Shown here piece after piece: positions 27,294 through 35,968 of a stretch of 64,000 bases of DNA. The stretch is taken from the NCBI GenBank assembly GCA_035487295.1, contig DATHMH010000024.1:143502-207501 (forward strand), in the 5' to 3' direction. The notes beneath the pieces were generated by a model. The model was given only the letters and a program-made list of their open reading frames with translations. It was not told where the DNA came from and made no database searches. This DNA is from QIAW01 sp035487295 (GTDB lineage Bacteria > Acidobacteriota > Terriglobia > Terriglobales > Acidobacteriaceae). The position numbers and the translations under genes are program-made. Each line of letters starts with the position of its first letter. Position 1 is the first letter of the stretch.

Positions 27294-28085
27294 CTATTGG
27301 GGAAGCGCGAACTCGACCCCACGCTCGGCATTGGCTGCCTGCGTTGCGGGAACATCAAGTTCAGAGATGAGCACTTTTTTGGCCTGGCGCTCGTTCAATA
27401 TCCAAAGGGTGGTGCCGGCAATGGCATAGTTATGTACTTCACTGCGGTGTCCATCGCGAAACACCAGGACTGTCGCGGATACCTGAACTGATGCGCTCGA
27501 TTGCGTCCCGCTGGGACGGGGTTGTTGCCGGGAGTTCTGCTCTTGCCGCAGTTGCTGCACTTCCTGCCGCAATCCTTCAACTTCGCCCACGAGCTGCTGA
27601 TTCTGGCCGTAATCTGCCGGGGGCGCGGCTTGCACTACCACGGTTGGACTCGACTGGTAGGCCGGGTAGGACGATTGATCATAGAAGGGTTGATCGTAGT
27701 ATGGAGAATAATAGCCGTATGAAGAATAGTAGCCGGGATATATATAAGGATAGAAAAATCCCCCCCGGCCAAAGCGCCCGCGACAACCAAAGCATGAGCC
27801 AGCAAACAGGCGGAAATGCGGATTATGTCCGAATCCAACACCGGTAAAAGCAAACCCTCGGTTGAACCCCCCGCCCCCAAAATGCCCGAATGAACCCCTG
27901 GACCCAGGAAAGGTGCGGAAATTCGGCCCGGCCACGCCTCTTGGCCCTGCGGAACCTCTGAAACCGGAGCCGCCGAAGTGCGTCCCTCCACCACCGAAGC
28001 GCATACCTCCACCACGCTGCGCTCCCAGGTGCGGGGGGAGAACCGCAGCCGCCGCTAAAACCGTAATGGCGAGCAGGCGGTGCAT
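27294..28085 (-). CDS. Secreted Gly-rich protein with coiled coil
   Basis: A 263-residue protein with a signal peptide (MHRLLAITVLAAAAVLPPHLGAQ), a Gly/Phe-rich region of about 75 residues, a Tyr/Pro/Ser segment (YPYIYPGYYSSYGYYSPYYDQPFY) and a coiled coil (QQLVGEVEGLRQEVQQLRQEQ). A compact C-terminal domain (SATVLVFRDGHRSEVHNYAIAGTTLWILNERQAKKVLISELDVPATQAANAERGVEF) closes it. That C-terminal pattern recurs in acidobacterial secreted proteins, but no activity is known. It could be a surface or cell-envelope scaffold protein. Confidence 0.8.
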   Translation of the reverse strand: MHRLLAITVLAAAAVLPPHLGAQRGGGMRFGGGGTHFGGSGFRGSAGPRGVAGPNFRTFPGSRGSFGHFGGGGFNRGFAFTGVGFGHNPHFRLFAGSCFGCRGRFGRGGFFYPYIYPGYYSSYGYYSPYYDQPFYDQSSYPAYQSSPTVVVQAAPPADYGQNQQLVGEVEGLRQEVQQLRQEQNSRQQPRPSGTQSSASVQVSATVLVFRDGHRSEVHNYAIAGTTLWILNERQAKKVLISELDVPATQAANAERGVEFALPQ

Positions 28086-28157
28086 AAATTAAAGTCTAGC
28101 AGAATTCCAGCCTGGCAAGCGCATAAAGCGCTCCCCATAACAACCTGCCGACACTAT

Positions 28158-28565
28158 TTAAGATGATGCCCTCGCTTCCTTGGGTGCAAGAAAATATGAG
28201 TAAGCCAGTAAAGCCAAACCGACAAACAACGGGATGAGCCCAACAAGACAGATTGCTTTGTTTGGAATGAGTGCGTAGAGAAAGATTAACAGGCCGATGC
28301 CGGTCGCCGCACTAACCAATCCGCCAAGTGCGAGGCCCTCATGGCGGCGCTGTGTGGCTATCTTCTCCTGCTCGCGGAGATACTCGAGCGCGCTGATGGC
28401 TGCCTCACCCGGTGTCTCGGCGATCTTTTTGATAGTTTCGCTTTTGTAGAAGGCCTCTCTCTCTCGCCGCCGGGCGTCTGACCACGCGGCCACAGACACA
28501 AACGAAAAGACGCAAATGAAGAGGATAATAGGAACCAATATTACCAGTATACCGAGATGAACCAC
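28158..28565 (-). CDS. DUF6249-like membrane protein
   Basis: A 135-residue protein: an N-terminal transmembrane helix (LGILVILVPIILFICVFSFVSV), a charged cytoplasmic helix (RRREREAFYKSETIKKIAETPGEAAISALEYLREQE) and two C-terminal helices. The arrangement and ARRREREAFYKSETIKKIAE match a family seen in Acidobacteria and Bacteroidetes, often beside ECF sigma factors. It is divergent from the sigma factor gene at 28765, so they share a roughly 200-base intergenic region. It may be regulated by, or modulate, that sigma factor; this is inference. Confidence 0.7.
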   Translation of the reverse strand: MVHLGILVILVPIILFICVFSFVSVAAWSDARRREREAFYKSETIKKIAETPGEAAISALEYLREQEKIATQRRHEGLALGGLVSAATGIGLLIFLYALIPNKAICLVGLIPLFVGLALLAYSYFLAPKEARASS

Positions 28566-28764
28566 GTCAACCTCCTGTATGCGGTTTTTCCGCTACATGC
28601 AGTGGGACTGCTCACACCCGCATCCGGTTGCGTTTTTTTGGTAATGCTTTTTGGACGATCTTGGCGAATGTCAAATATCCGTAATCTTAAAAAAATGCAA
28701 CCGATTGCATGCCGCGCTGGTCGTACAATTTGAGGCCGTCGATTGTACTTCAGAGGAGACAAAG

Positions 28765-29346
28765 GTGAGCGCCAGTGAAGATCAGGCCGACGTCGAAAAA
28801 GTCTTGGCTGGCGATGTCTCAGCCTTCGAGGGGATCGTTCGCCGCTGGCAGGGTCCGCTGATTAGCTTGGCGTATCGCTTCTGTCGCGACCGCGGCCGCG
28901 CAGAAGAGATGGCGCAAGAGGCGTTCCTGCGAACCTACCGCGCTCTCAAGGGATGGCGCAAAGATGCAGCTTTTTCCACCTGGCTCTTTGCACTGGCTAC
29001 AAATCTGTATTGCTCCGAGCTGCGGCGTATTCCAGCAGGTACAGTGTCGCTCGATGATGTGGTCGAGCCCAGAGATCCGCGTGCTCCGGATAGCGGGCTG
29101 GAAGAGCGCTACCGCGATCGCGCCGTGCGACAGGCAGTCTTGTTGCTGCCCGCAAAATACCGGGAAGTACTAACGCTCTTTTATTTTCACGGAATGGATG
29201 TGCAGGCTTCGGCCCGAAGCCTGGGACTCTCGGAGGGTACGGTGAAGGCAAGATTGTTCCGTGGGCGAGAAATTCTGCGCAGTAAGTTTGAGCGGCTGTC
29301 TCTGGCGCCACGCTTTGAACGCGCTTGCAACAAAGAGGCTTTATGA
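28765..29346 (+). CDS. ECF RNA polymerase sigma factor (RpoE-like)
   Basis: The GTG at 28765 is chosen because AGGAG lies six bases upstream; the frame stays open 38 codons further, but without a ribosome-binding site or conserved sequence. The 193-residue protein has sigma region 2 (FEGIVRRWQGPLISLAYRFCRDRGRAEEMAQEAFLRTYRALKGW and FSTWLFALATNLYCSELRR) and region 4 (LPAKYREVLTLFYFHGMDVQASARSLGLSEGTVKARLFRGREIL). It directs RNA polymerase to a specific set of promoters, probably envelope-stress genes. Its stop overlaps the start of the next gene (ATGA), which encodes a membrane protein likely to act as its anti-sigma factor. Confidence 0.95.
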   Translation: MSASEDQADVEKVLAGDVSAFEGIVRRWQGPLISLAYRFCRDRGRAEEMAQEAFLRTYRALKGWRKDAAFSTWLFALATNLYCSELRRIPAGTVSLDDVVEPRDPRAPDSGLEERYRDRAVRQAVLLLPAKYREVLTLFYFHGMDVQASARSLGLSEGTVKARLFRGREILRSKFERLSLAPRFERACNKEAL

Positions 29347-29723
29347 GAAACGAAGAAGTTGATCGCATTCTCTCCCGCATTGGATCGGAGAAAGAGGAGA
29401 TTATTCCCTCTTCCGGCTTCACTGCTTCCGTCATGGTGGCTGTGCGGCGCGAGGCCACAACACCGCCGCCGATCCCGTTTCCGTGGAAACATGCTTTACC
29501 CGGCTTGGCCGCCGGCTGCGTTGCCCTCGTGCTGGTTCTTATTGAGATTGTTACGCATCTCGACCAACATGCTGCGGCGCGGGAGATTCCAGTAACCGCT
29601 TCAACATTTGATCCCATTCTGAACGCCGCAAAGAATGCCGGAATGGGCTGGATTCTTTTGGCCCTGTTGCTGAGCCTGGTCTCGGTGATGTTCTCCATGC
29701 GCCTCACCTCGGCAAAAACCTGA
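29343..29723 (+). CDS. Putative anti-sigma factor, membrane protein
   Basis: A 126-residue protein with a cytoplasmic N-terminal part (MRNEEVDRILSRIGSEKEEIIPSSGFTASVMVAVRRE) and two transmembrane helices (about 50-68 and 99-118). It has no His-x3-Cys-x2-Cys zinc anti-sigma motif, so it is not a classical ZAS domain. The identification as the cognate anti-sigma rests on its four-base overlap with the sigma gene and topology. FTASVMVAVRREATTPPPIPFPWKHALPG is typical of small acidobacterial sigma-linked membrane proteins. Confidence 0.65.
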   Translation: MRNEEVDRILSRIGSEKEEIIPSSGFTASVMVAVRREATTPPPIPFPWKHALPGLAAGCVALVLVLIEIVTHLDQHAAAREIPVTASTFDPILNAAKNAGMGWILLALLLSLVSVMFSMRLTSAKT

Positions 29724-29787
29724 TGTCTCGAAACCTGCGACTGCGACTCAATTGACAGCGGCAATGCGACGCTGATAGAAGAGACAA

Positions 29788-30387
29788 ATGTTGATGTCGT
29801 CCTGCAGAGACCAAAAAACCTCTACCCTGGCCAAATATCTTTTATATTCTTTGCCGGCGGTTTTGCTATTGTGCCTGGCGGCATGCAACCAGAACAAGAA
29901 TGCTTCCGTTCCAGCTCCCGATTCCGCAGCCGGCGCTGTGGCGGCAACGCCTGCCGCCACCGGCGATACCAGTTTGCCCGATCCGTGCAAATTGCTTACC
30001 AAGGCTGAGGCTGAAGCGGTCTTAGGAGAGCCGGTTCGCGATCCGGAACCGAATAGTCTTGGGGGTAATAGAATTTGCGATTTCAAGACGGTCACGGTGC
30101 ATGGCGGCGTATTGCCATACTCGGTGCATATCGCGATCATTCGGGAGCAACAACAGGTGTGGGACGCAGGCAAGAAGCTTTATCAGCAGTCGGACGCGAA
30201 AAATATGCACCCGGTGGCTGGAGTCGGAGACGATGCCTATTTTCTTCTGGAGGACCTGGACATATTCACCAGGGAGCGCTTTGTCAGTATCAATGTCATG
30301 AAAAGCATCGATAAGCCCGACCACGCCAAGTCGGTGCAGGATGCAGAACTGGCGGTAGCGCAAAAAGCCATTCCCCGGATGCAGTAG
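29788..30387 (+). CDS. Lipoprotein, DUF3558-like, first of a tandem pair
   Basis: A 199-residue protein with a lipobox (PAVLLLCLAAC, Cys about residue 33) after a possible overlong N-terminus; a start a few codons later is possible. The mature part has a low-complexity Ala/Pro/Thr linker and then DPCKLLTKAEAEAVLGEPVRDPE, resembling the DUF3558/lipoprotein fold with paired Cys (PCKLL and NRICDF). It is about 65 bases after the putative anti-sigma gene and precedes a paralog (next gene). Possibly part of the ECF regulon. Function unknown. Confidence 0.75.
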   Translation: MLMSSCRDQKTSTLAKYLLYSLPAVLLLCLAACNQNKNASVPAPDSAAGAVAATPAATGDTSLPDPCKLLTKAEAEAVLGEPVRDPEPNSLGGNRICDFKTVTVHGGVLPYSVHIAIIREQQQVWDAGKKLYQQSDAKNMHPVAGVGDDAYFLLEDLDIFTRERFVSINVMKSIDKPDHAKSVQDAELAVAQKAIPRMQ

Positions 30388-30475
30388 CGTGCAAATGCGG
30401 TTTGCTTTGCAATTTGGTGTTATTACAGGTTACATAAAAGCCCAAATTCTACACATACACAGGCTATTGATTGAA

Positions 30476-31072
30476 ATGATGACGTCGCGCTTAAATATTC
30501 CGAATCCTCATGCGATCGCCAAAGCTCTTTTGTTATCGGCTTCTTTGTTGTGTCTGGGGGCCTGCAACAGGAATTCTTCTTCCCCGGATTCTTCCTCCGG
30601 AAACTCTTTCAGCAACAGCACCGCGGCACTCAAAGATTCCGCCGTGGGCAATGCCTGCGCGCTGGTGACCAAGGCCGACGCCGAAGCTATCTATGGCGAG
30701 CCGGTCACTCCCATCCACGTGCAAATTATGGGAGGTGATCGATGCCAGTACGCGCCGGCTTCAGATCCGGTCAATTCACCCAAACAACTTTCGGTGGACC
30801 TCGACCCTGTAGTAAGATCCGGCTCTTCCACTTCCGAGAGCGAATCCTGGCAAAACACCAGGACAATCGACAAAGGCATGCATGACAGGCTGCCATCGGC
30901 GGGACTCGGCGAAGACTCCTACTTCACCGACAGCCTTACCGGCAAAGGCGTGGAGTTGCGCGTGCTGGCATCGCATCGCGTTTTAACGATTGAAGTAGAA
31001 GGCCTCAAAAATGTGGCGGCCGAGAAAGACGCCGAAAAAAAGCTGGCGCAAATTGCCCTTAGCCGCCTGTGA
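30476..31072 (+). CDS. Lipoprotein, DUF3558-like, second of the tandem pair
   Basis: The protein from the ATG at 30476 (MMTSRLNIPNPHAIAKALLLSASLLCLGAC) has 198 residues and a lipobox LGAC; upstream in-frame codons look non-coding. After a Ser-rich linker it repeats the domain of the previous gene: GNACALVTKADAEAIYGEPVTPIHVQIMGGDRCQYA, SAGLGEDSYF and LAQIALSRL match GVGDDAYF and VAQKAIPRM of the first copy. The pair is therefore a tandem duplication with considerable divergence. Location is probably the outer or inner membrane on the periplasmic face. Confidence 0.75.
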   Translation: MMTSRLNIPNPHAIAKALLLSASLLCLGACNRNSSSPDSSSGNSFSNSTAALKDSAVGNACALVTKADAEAIYGEPVTPIHVQIMGGDRCQYAPASDPVNSPKQLSVDLDPVVRSGSSTSESESWQNTRTIDKGMHDRLPSAGLGEDSYFTDSLTGKGVELRVLASHRVLTIEVEGLKNVAAEKDAEKKLAQIALSRL

Positions 31073-31632
31073 TTATGGAGATGCCGAAGGCGAGCGAACA
31101 ACGGTCACCTTCGCGCCGGAATTTTTGTGCATCCGCCGCTGGAGTCTTTCTCTCCGCGCTGACCAAACCCGGAATTTCTGCCTGCCCTCCAAGCTCTTTT
31201 GGCATTTGCGCACACACCGTGCTCCATGCTGCACAACCAGGGCGCCGGCTAAAATAACAGCCACTCTATTAATTAGCCTCATAATTACCCCCCCATATCC
31301 CATCTTTTGCGGCTGACGAGCGCCTGGCGGTACATCGATAAGCCGCGACAAACCGCATTCAGTAACAAGAGCGAGGCGTTTTTGACAAATTTTTTACAAT
31401 TCAGCGATTAAGCAGTGACACTTAGTTCTCTCTTCGTGCGTACCCTTATTGCTACTGAAGAGCCGTAGAGCTCTAAAAACTGAAACTGGACAGAGAAGGC
31501 AAGAACTTTACGTCTCCAGGAACCAGGATGCGTCGAATCACAGTTGAGGGAGGCTGTGGTTCGGCGCATTCTGGGGTAGGTCTTCAGAAAGCCACAACAT
31601 ATCTGTGGTTCCCTGCACGAATCCAGACTTCT
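31073..31632. other. Intergenic region, no supported gene
   Basis: The reading frame on the minus strand ending at 31073 has a hydrophobic stretch (MRLINRVAVILAGALVVQHGARC, start about 31282 after GGGGGG), but no family match and an Arg-rich remainder, so it is not called. A TTGACA at 31382 is followed by an AT-rich stretch that might be a promoter reading rightward, with no gene to match. Otherwise nothing recognised. Confidence 0.35.
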
Positions 31633-32343
31633 TTAGTGGCCATAGGTGGAATCGATGGGTCCAGGCGGATCGTAATCGCGGCCATACTTATTCTTATGGG
31701 GATAGAGATTTGCCGCCTCGACCACGTGGAGTGTCCCAAGCGAAGCCGCGCCTTCGGGAATTATGATTTCGCGGGTTAGATTCTTCAGCATCTCCGGCAG
31801 CGAGCGCTCGTGCCAAACGTGAAGGGTGTAGCGCCCTGGCGGAACGTTTGCAATGCTTATCTCGCCGCGCCGGTCAGAGGTTGCATAATAGGGCGTGGCC
31901 ATGACGACCACCACGGCACTCATCTCAGGATGAATGTTGCAGAAGATATACGACACACCGGGCCGATCGAAACGAACGGTTCGTGTAGTGCCGGCCTCGT
32001 AGAGCCCGAGATCGAAACGTTTACCTTCGAACAGGGAAAACACATTGTGGAAGATAGGGTCGCGATTGGGAAAACTTACCACGGTGCCCGCAGGAATCAC
32101 GAGCAGGTGCGGTTTGAAGCTTTTGTCTTTTTGCAGCAGTTGGGCATGCGGCTGACTGGCGGGCAAAGCGGGGGGTGGATCATCGGTGGGCGTGAGCCAA
32201 ACCACCACATTGGATTTGTCGGCCACGCCGGCGGCGGCCTTATCGACCAGATCAATACGTCCTGTGACTGTTGCATTCTGACATTGGCCCAGAGCCGCCA
32301 GCAGCAGAGTGCAAAGCGACGCGTATTTCTTCCAGCCCATCAT
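31633..32343 (-). CDS. Periplasmic cupredoxin-like protein
   Basis: A 236-residue protein with a signal peptide (MMGWKKYASLCTLLLAALGQC). The domain is cupredoxin-like with type 1 copper ligands H99 (IFHN), C135, H138 and M141 (FCNIHPEM), in the sequence VSFPNRDPIFHNVFSLFEGKRFDLG typical of methylamine-utilisation-like cupredoxins. A carboxypeptidase-regulatory-like segment (GEISIANVPPGRYTLHVWHE) follows. It is 50 bases downstream of the porin gene and part of a run of genes after a two-component system, suggesting a role in metal or redox homeostasis in the periplasm; this is inference. Confidence 0.85.
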   Translation of the reverse strand: MMGWKKYASLCTLLLAALGQCQNATVTGRIDLVDKAAAGVADKSNVVVWLTPTDDPPPALPASQPHAQLLQKDKSFKPHLLVIPAGTVVSFPNRDPIFHNVFSLFEGKRFDLGLYEAGTTRTVRFDRPGVSYIFCNIHPEMSAVVVVMATPYYATSDRRGEISIANVPPGRYTLHVWHERSLPEMLKNLTREIIIPEGAASLGTLHVVEAANLYPHKNKYGRDYDPPGPIDSTYGH

Positions 32344-32393
32344 CTGAAGATAACACCAGCAAACGCAGGCACCGGGAATGCAACGCGCGCGTT

Positions 32394-33989
32394 TCAGAAG
32401 ATGATCCCCATGCTTGTGCCAATGTGATTAGCCATCTCGCTGCTGCGGTTAAGACTAAAAGTGTTCAAGCGCCTGTACTCAAGTGAAAACACAAGGTCCG
32501 ATCGCGGCCGGTAAATGATATTGGCAAACGCACTCTGGTTCCGCACCACAGAATCAAAATAAGAAAGCTGGCCCCCAGAGAAGCCGTTCACCCGCCTCAC
32601 TTCCCTGGCGAAGGGGTTTTCCTGCCCAAAAGCGGCGTTGAATTCCAAGGTACTTTCCGTCGGCTTAAATTTTAACTGAGTCCAGCCCCCCATGGAGTCC
32701 AGTCCGCTCACCGAGGTCGCAGGATCGGAAAGCGCCCCTTTCCACAGCGCACTGCGGCCCAATCCCCCGCCCAATCCTCCGACGGCGCGTCCGCGATAGA
32801 ACTCGCTGGTAAGTGAAAACCATCGGTTTAGCGGCAAGCTCAAATCTGAAGTTCCTGCCCAGCCATCAATCGTGCGATCAAAGCCCCAATACTGGCGGCC
32901 ATAATACGCTCCCGCTCCCAACGTAAATGGACGTCCGAAAACGTTGCGGGTCCAGGCGACGCGGGCGGCGTATCCAGGTTGTCCTGACTTTTCTCCCGCC
33001 TGCGGTTGGCGGAAATACACAGAAGCAGGGGTATCTCCGGACAGCGAATCGAGAATTCCGCCCTGAAACACAAAACTGGAGTCATCGCTGATCACCGTGC
33101 GATGCTCGATGCGCAGTTGCGGAGTCCAGGACCAAAGATTACCCGCATATGCGAGCGCCGGTATGGACAAAGACACAAAGCTGGTTGGGGTTAAAGGCGA
33201 GAAAAACAGGCTGTCTTGCCCTGCGATAACGGATGTGTTTCGCCAGTCGAGCCGCACCGTTCCTGTGCGAAGACGCATGATTCCCTCGGTCACGCCGTTG
33301 GAGTAAGCGGGAAATCCACCGGAAAAATCAAACTGGATGCCGGCGCTGGTTTTGGCTCCCGCGAATTCCGGACCAAAAACTTCCAACCCGACTTGAGACT
33401 GCCGCAGCGAGCCGCCGAAGCTGGCACGCGAATCCAGTGCTGCGCGCGGCGCTGCCGTGGTGGGAAAATCGAGATTGTCAACCGATCCCTGGTTCCCAAA
33501 TAAATTGAGAAGCACGATGCCCGAAACTTTCAGCCGGTATTTGGACGCACTCTCTACCTTGGTTTGATACTGATCGTCGACTTTTTCACTCAAAAGTTGT
33601 TGCTCTTCTTCGACCCTCGCCAGCGGTTGTTCAGGACTCTGGCTATTCTCCGCGTTGCCGGCTCCCTGGCCGGGATTTTCTCCCGCAGCCTGTGGCGGCG
33701 GCGCTGTTTTGGAAACGAGCTGCGTCTGCGCGGTCTCCAGCTCTTTTTGCAGCGCTACCACTTCGGCGCGATACTGCGCCGCTTCAGCATGTATTTCCTG
33801 CACGGCAGCCTGAAGCTCTCGAACCTGTTTCTGCAATTCGACGACTGACTCCTGCAGCGAGGTATTCTGCTGGGATGCCACATCGGGCCCCGGCGCCTGC
33901 CCCCATAAATTCTGACGGCTGGAAAGCAGGAGTGGCAGGGAAAATAAAAGAAGACAACAACGAAAACCGGGGAAACTCCTCGATGGCAT
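32394..33989 (-). CDS. Outer-membrane porin-like protein with N-terminal coiled coil
   Basis: A 531-residue protein with a signal peptide and an N-terminal trimerising coiled coil (LQESVVELQKQVRELQAAVQEIHAEAAQYRAEVVALQKELETAQTQ). About 300 residues of alternating beta-strands follow, ending in an aromatic residue (GTSMGIIF), as expected of an outer-membrane beta-barrel. KYRLKVSGIVLLNLFGNQGSVDNLDFPTTA resembles DcaP/Oprn-like porins of Acidobacteria. The substrate is unknown. It lies between a histidine kinase and a cupredoxin gene on the same strand. Confidence 0.82.
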   Translation of the reverse strand: MPSRSFPGFRCCLLLFSLPLLLSSRQNLWGQAPGPDVASQQNTSLQESVVELQKQVRELQAAVQEIHAEAAQYRAEVVALQKELETAQTQLVSKTAPPPQAAGENPGQGAGNAENSQSPEQPLARVEEEQQLLSEKVDDQYQTKVESASKYRLKVSGIVLLNLFGNQGSVDNLDFPTTAAPRAALDSRASFGGSLRQSQVGLEVFGPEFAGAKTSAGIQFDFSGGFPAYSNGVTEGIMRLRTGTVRLDWRNTSVIAGQDSLFFSPLTPTSFVSLSIPALAYAGNLWSWTPQLRIEHRTVISDDSSFVFQGGILDSLSGDTPASVYFRQPQAGEKSGQPGYAARVAWTRNVFGRPFTLGAGAYYGRQYWGFDRTIDGWAGTSDLSLPLNRWFSLTSEFYRGRAVGGLGGGLGRSALWKGALSDPATSVSGLDSMGGWTQLKFKPTESTLEFNAAFGQENPFAREVRRVNGFSGGQLSYFDSVVRNQSAFANIIYRPRSDLVFSLEYRRLNTFSLNRSSEMANHIGTSMGIIF

Positions 33990-34151
33990 AGATGCGCCTC
34001 CATCCTCTATTATGGCCTGAAGATTTCGGAGTTAGTGTATACAATTCGAGGCCTCAGGGGCTCGGCCCAACAAAAAATCTATGAGGGCCTCCTTATGTTT
34101 TGCGAGACTTCGTCCCGGCCGGCAAGCTCTCGCTTCACTCCATCAAAGGTT

Positions 34152-35939
34152 TCAACGAGTCGTCAGCGAAGCAGCGGTTGTTTCTCTTCCCTCGGCTGCC
34201 GCAGACCGCGGAGAAAGAGAGCGCGGTAACGTAATCTTGAATACTGTGAATCCGGAAGGGGTGTTTTCGATCTCCACACCGCCCCCGTGGTCTTCAATGA
34301 TCTTCTGAACAATTGTCAACCCAAGACCGGTGCCATTTTCCTTACCAAAACTGACAAACGGTTCGAAAAGCCGGCCGCGAATCGCTTCGGCAATCCCCGG
34401 ACCGTTGTCTGCAATGCACACTTCCATGGCATTTTCGCTGGAACGAATCGTAATCTCAATCTTACCTGAACTTCGGGAAACCGCCTGGCAGGCATTTAAC
34501 AGCAGATTATAAAATGCCCGCTCCAGCTTTTTGGTGTCGTGCCAGCAATCGCCGGAACCCTCGCAGGCGAGCACAATTTCCACGCTCTGAAACTCAGGGT
34601 TGGCGCGCACCGACTGGATAGCGCGCTTCATCACTTCACCCACGTTGCCATAAATCAGCGAAAGGGATTCGCGTGTGCGCGAGAATTCCAGGAGCGATTC
34701 AATCAAGTCTGTCATCTGCCCAACCGCCACGCGTATCTCATGATAAAACTCTTCGCGCTGCTGTTCGTCGAGCTTGTGCTCCGACAAAAATTCCGAATTC
34801 GCCACGATGGCCGTCAACTGGTGGCGCATGTCATGGGAGATTGAACTTGCCATCTGCCCGATGGTGGCCAGACGCTCGGCATCCAGCAGTTTTTGCTGTG
34901 CCTTTCGCAGGCTGGTGCGCATTCGATCAAAGGCCGCGGTCACCTCAGCGACTTCATCGCCTCCGTGCGGCTCCAGCGGATATGCGAAGTCTCCCTTTTC
35001 CAAAGCGCGAACCCCGGCCACCAGGTTACCCAGGGGGCGCGTAAAACGATGGGAGATGAAAAAAACCAGCAGTCCCTCGCAAAAGATGGCCACCAGGCCC
35101 AGCACCATCAGGAAGCGGTACAAACTGGCGAGAAATCGGGTGGCCTGGTCGTAGGATTTCAGAACACTGAGGTGCACTCCTTCCGAGGCGCTGGGCGCCA
35201 GCTCGAGCGATGCCGCCAGAAAACGTTCATTGCCCAGTTGGACATCTTCGGGATCGAGTTTTAATTCTCCACCCGGCTGCCGGGCGAATTCCGATTCCTG
35301 GGCGGAAGGGAGTGTGCTCACGACAATGGATTTGCCGTACCAGAACGCAACCTGGCTGGCCGAGATCTGGCTGATCTCTTTGGCTACGCGGCCATCAATT
35401 TCATAACCTACAGCCAGCACTCCTAACGAATTGCTGGCGTTCGCCGGCCCGGAATCGATGGGCTGAAGAAAAATTTGGTAGAGATGACCGGCGCCAAACC
35501 ACCACTGCTGCCTGGGTTCGCCGGATTGCAGGGAACGGTCAAGCGACTCCTGCGCGATCGCGGTGGTGAATACCGGGGCAGAGGTGCGAAGCGCGACTAT
35601 CTTCCCCGAGCGGTCTGCCAGGACAAAAAGGTCGCTGCCACCGAGCTTCCAAAAATCCTCGGACTCATCCTGGATAGTCGCCGCATGTTCGGTTGTCATC
35701 AGCGCTTTGAGACTGGGCAAATTGGAAAGCAGCTCGGCCGTGTGGCTGAGCGTAATTTCACGTTCTGACTGAAAGTTTTGAAAGGTCAGAATCGAACTGC
35801 GCAGATCGGCAATAATCTGGCGCCGTATCTGCGTGTTCACGGTCTGGCGCACGATCATCAGGCTCGTGCCCGTCAATCCGGTCGAGATCAGCAGTAATGC
35901 AATAAGGAACTTGGTTCGTAGTCGAACCTTCACTCTCAA
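34152..35939 (-). CDS. Sensor histidine kinase
   Basis: A 595-residue membrane sensor starting at TTG 35939 or GTG 35933 (GAAGGG just upstream suits the GTG). Two transmembrane helices (about 10-28 and 265-290) flank a periplasmic sensor domain of about 235 residues. A HAMP linker (SHRFTRPLGNLVAGVRALEKGDFAYPL) is followed by HisKA with phospho-His in SISHDMRHQLT, and a HATPase domain with N-box NACQAV, G1 DNGPGIAEAIRGRLFEPF and G2 GTGLGLTIVQKIIEDHGG. The gene starts 29 bases after the response regulator, so they form a cognate pair. The stimulus is unknown. Confidence 0.95.
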   Translation of the reverse strand: MRVKVRLRTKFLIALLLISTGLTGTSLMIVRQTVNTQIRRQIIADLRSSILTFQNFQSEREITLSHTAELLSNLPSLKALMTTEHAATIQDESEDFWKLGGSDLFVLADRSGKIVALRTSAPVFTTAIAQESLDRSLQSGEPRQQWWFGAGHLYQIFLQPIDSGPANASNSLGVLAVGYEIDGRVAKEISQISASQVAFWYGKSIVVSTLPSAQESEFARQPGGELKLDPEDVQLGNERFLAASLELAPSASEGVHLSVLKSYDQATRFLASLYRFLMVLGLVAIFCEGLLVFFISHRFTRPLGNLVAGVRALEKGDFAYPLEPHGGDEVAEVTAAFDRMRTSLRKAQQKLLDAERLATIGQMASSISHDMRHQLTAIVANSEFLSEHKLDEQQREEFYHEIRVAVGQMTDLIESLLEFSRTRESLSLIYGNVGEVMKRAIQSVRANPEFQSVEIVLACEGSGDCWHDTKKLERAFYNLLLNACQAVSRSSGKIEITIRSSENAMEVCIADNGPGIAEAIRGRLFEPFVSFGKENGTGLGLTIVQKIIEDHGGGVEIENTPSGFTVFKITLPRSLSPRSAAAEGRETTAASLTTR

Positions 35940-35968
35940 TCACCCTTCAACAGCGCCGAAATCTACCG

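Noticed and set aside
29748..30173. 141-codon minus-strand frame opposite the first lipoprotein
   Set aside because: Shadow of the lipoprotein, which has a lipobox and a paralog next to it.
31073..31351. 92-codon minus-strand frame with a hydrophobic stretch
   Set aside because: No family resemblance and an Arg-rich remainder. A start at 31282 after a G-run is possible, so a small membrane protein cannot be excluded, but the support is too weak.
31382..31420. TTGACA box as a possible promoter
   Set aside because: No -10 at proper spacing and no gene follows on the + strand.
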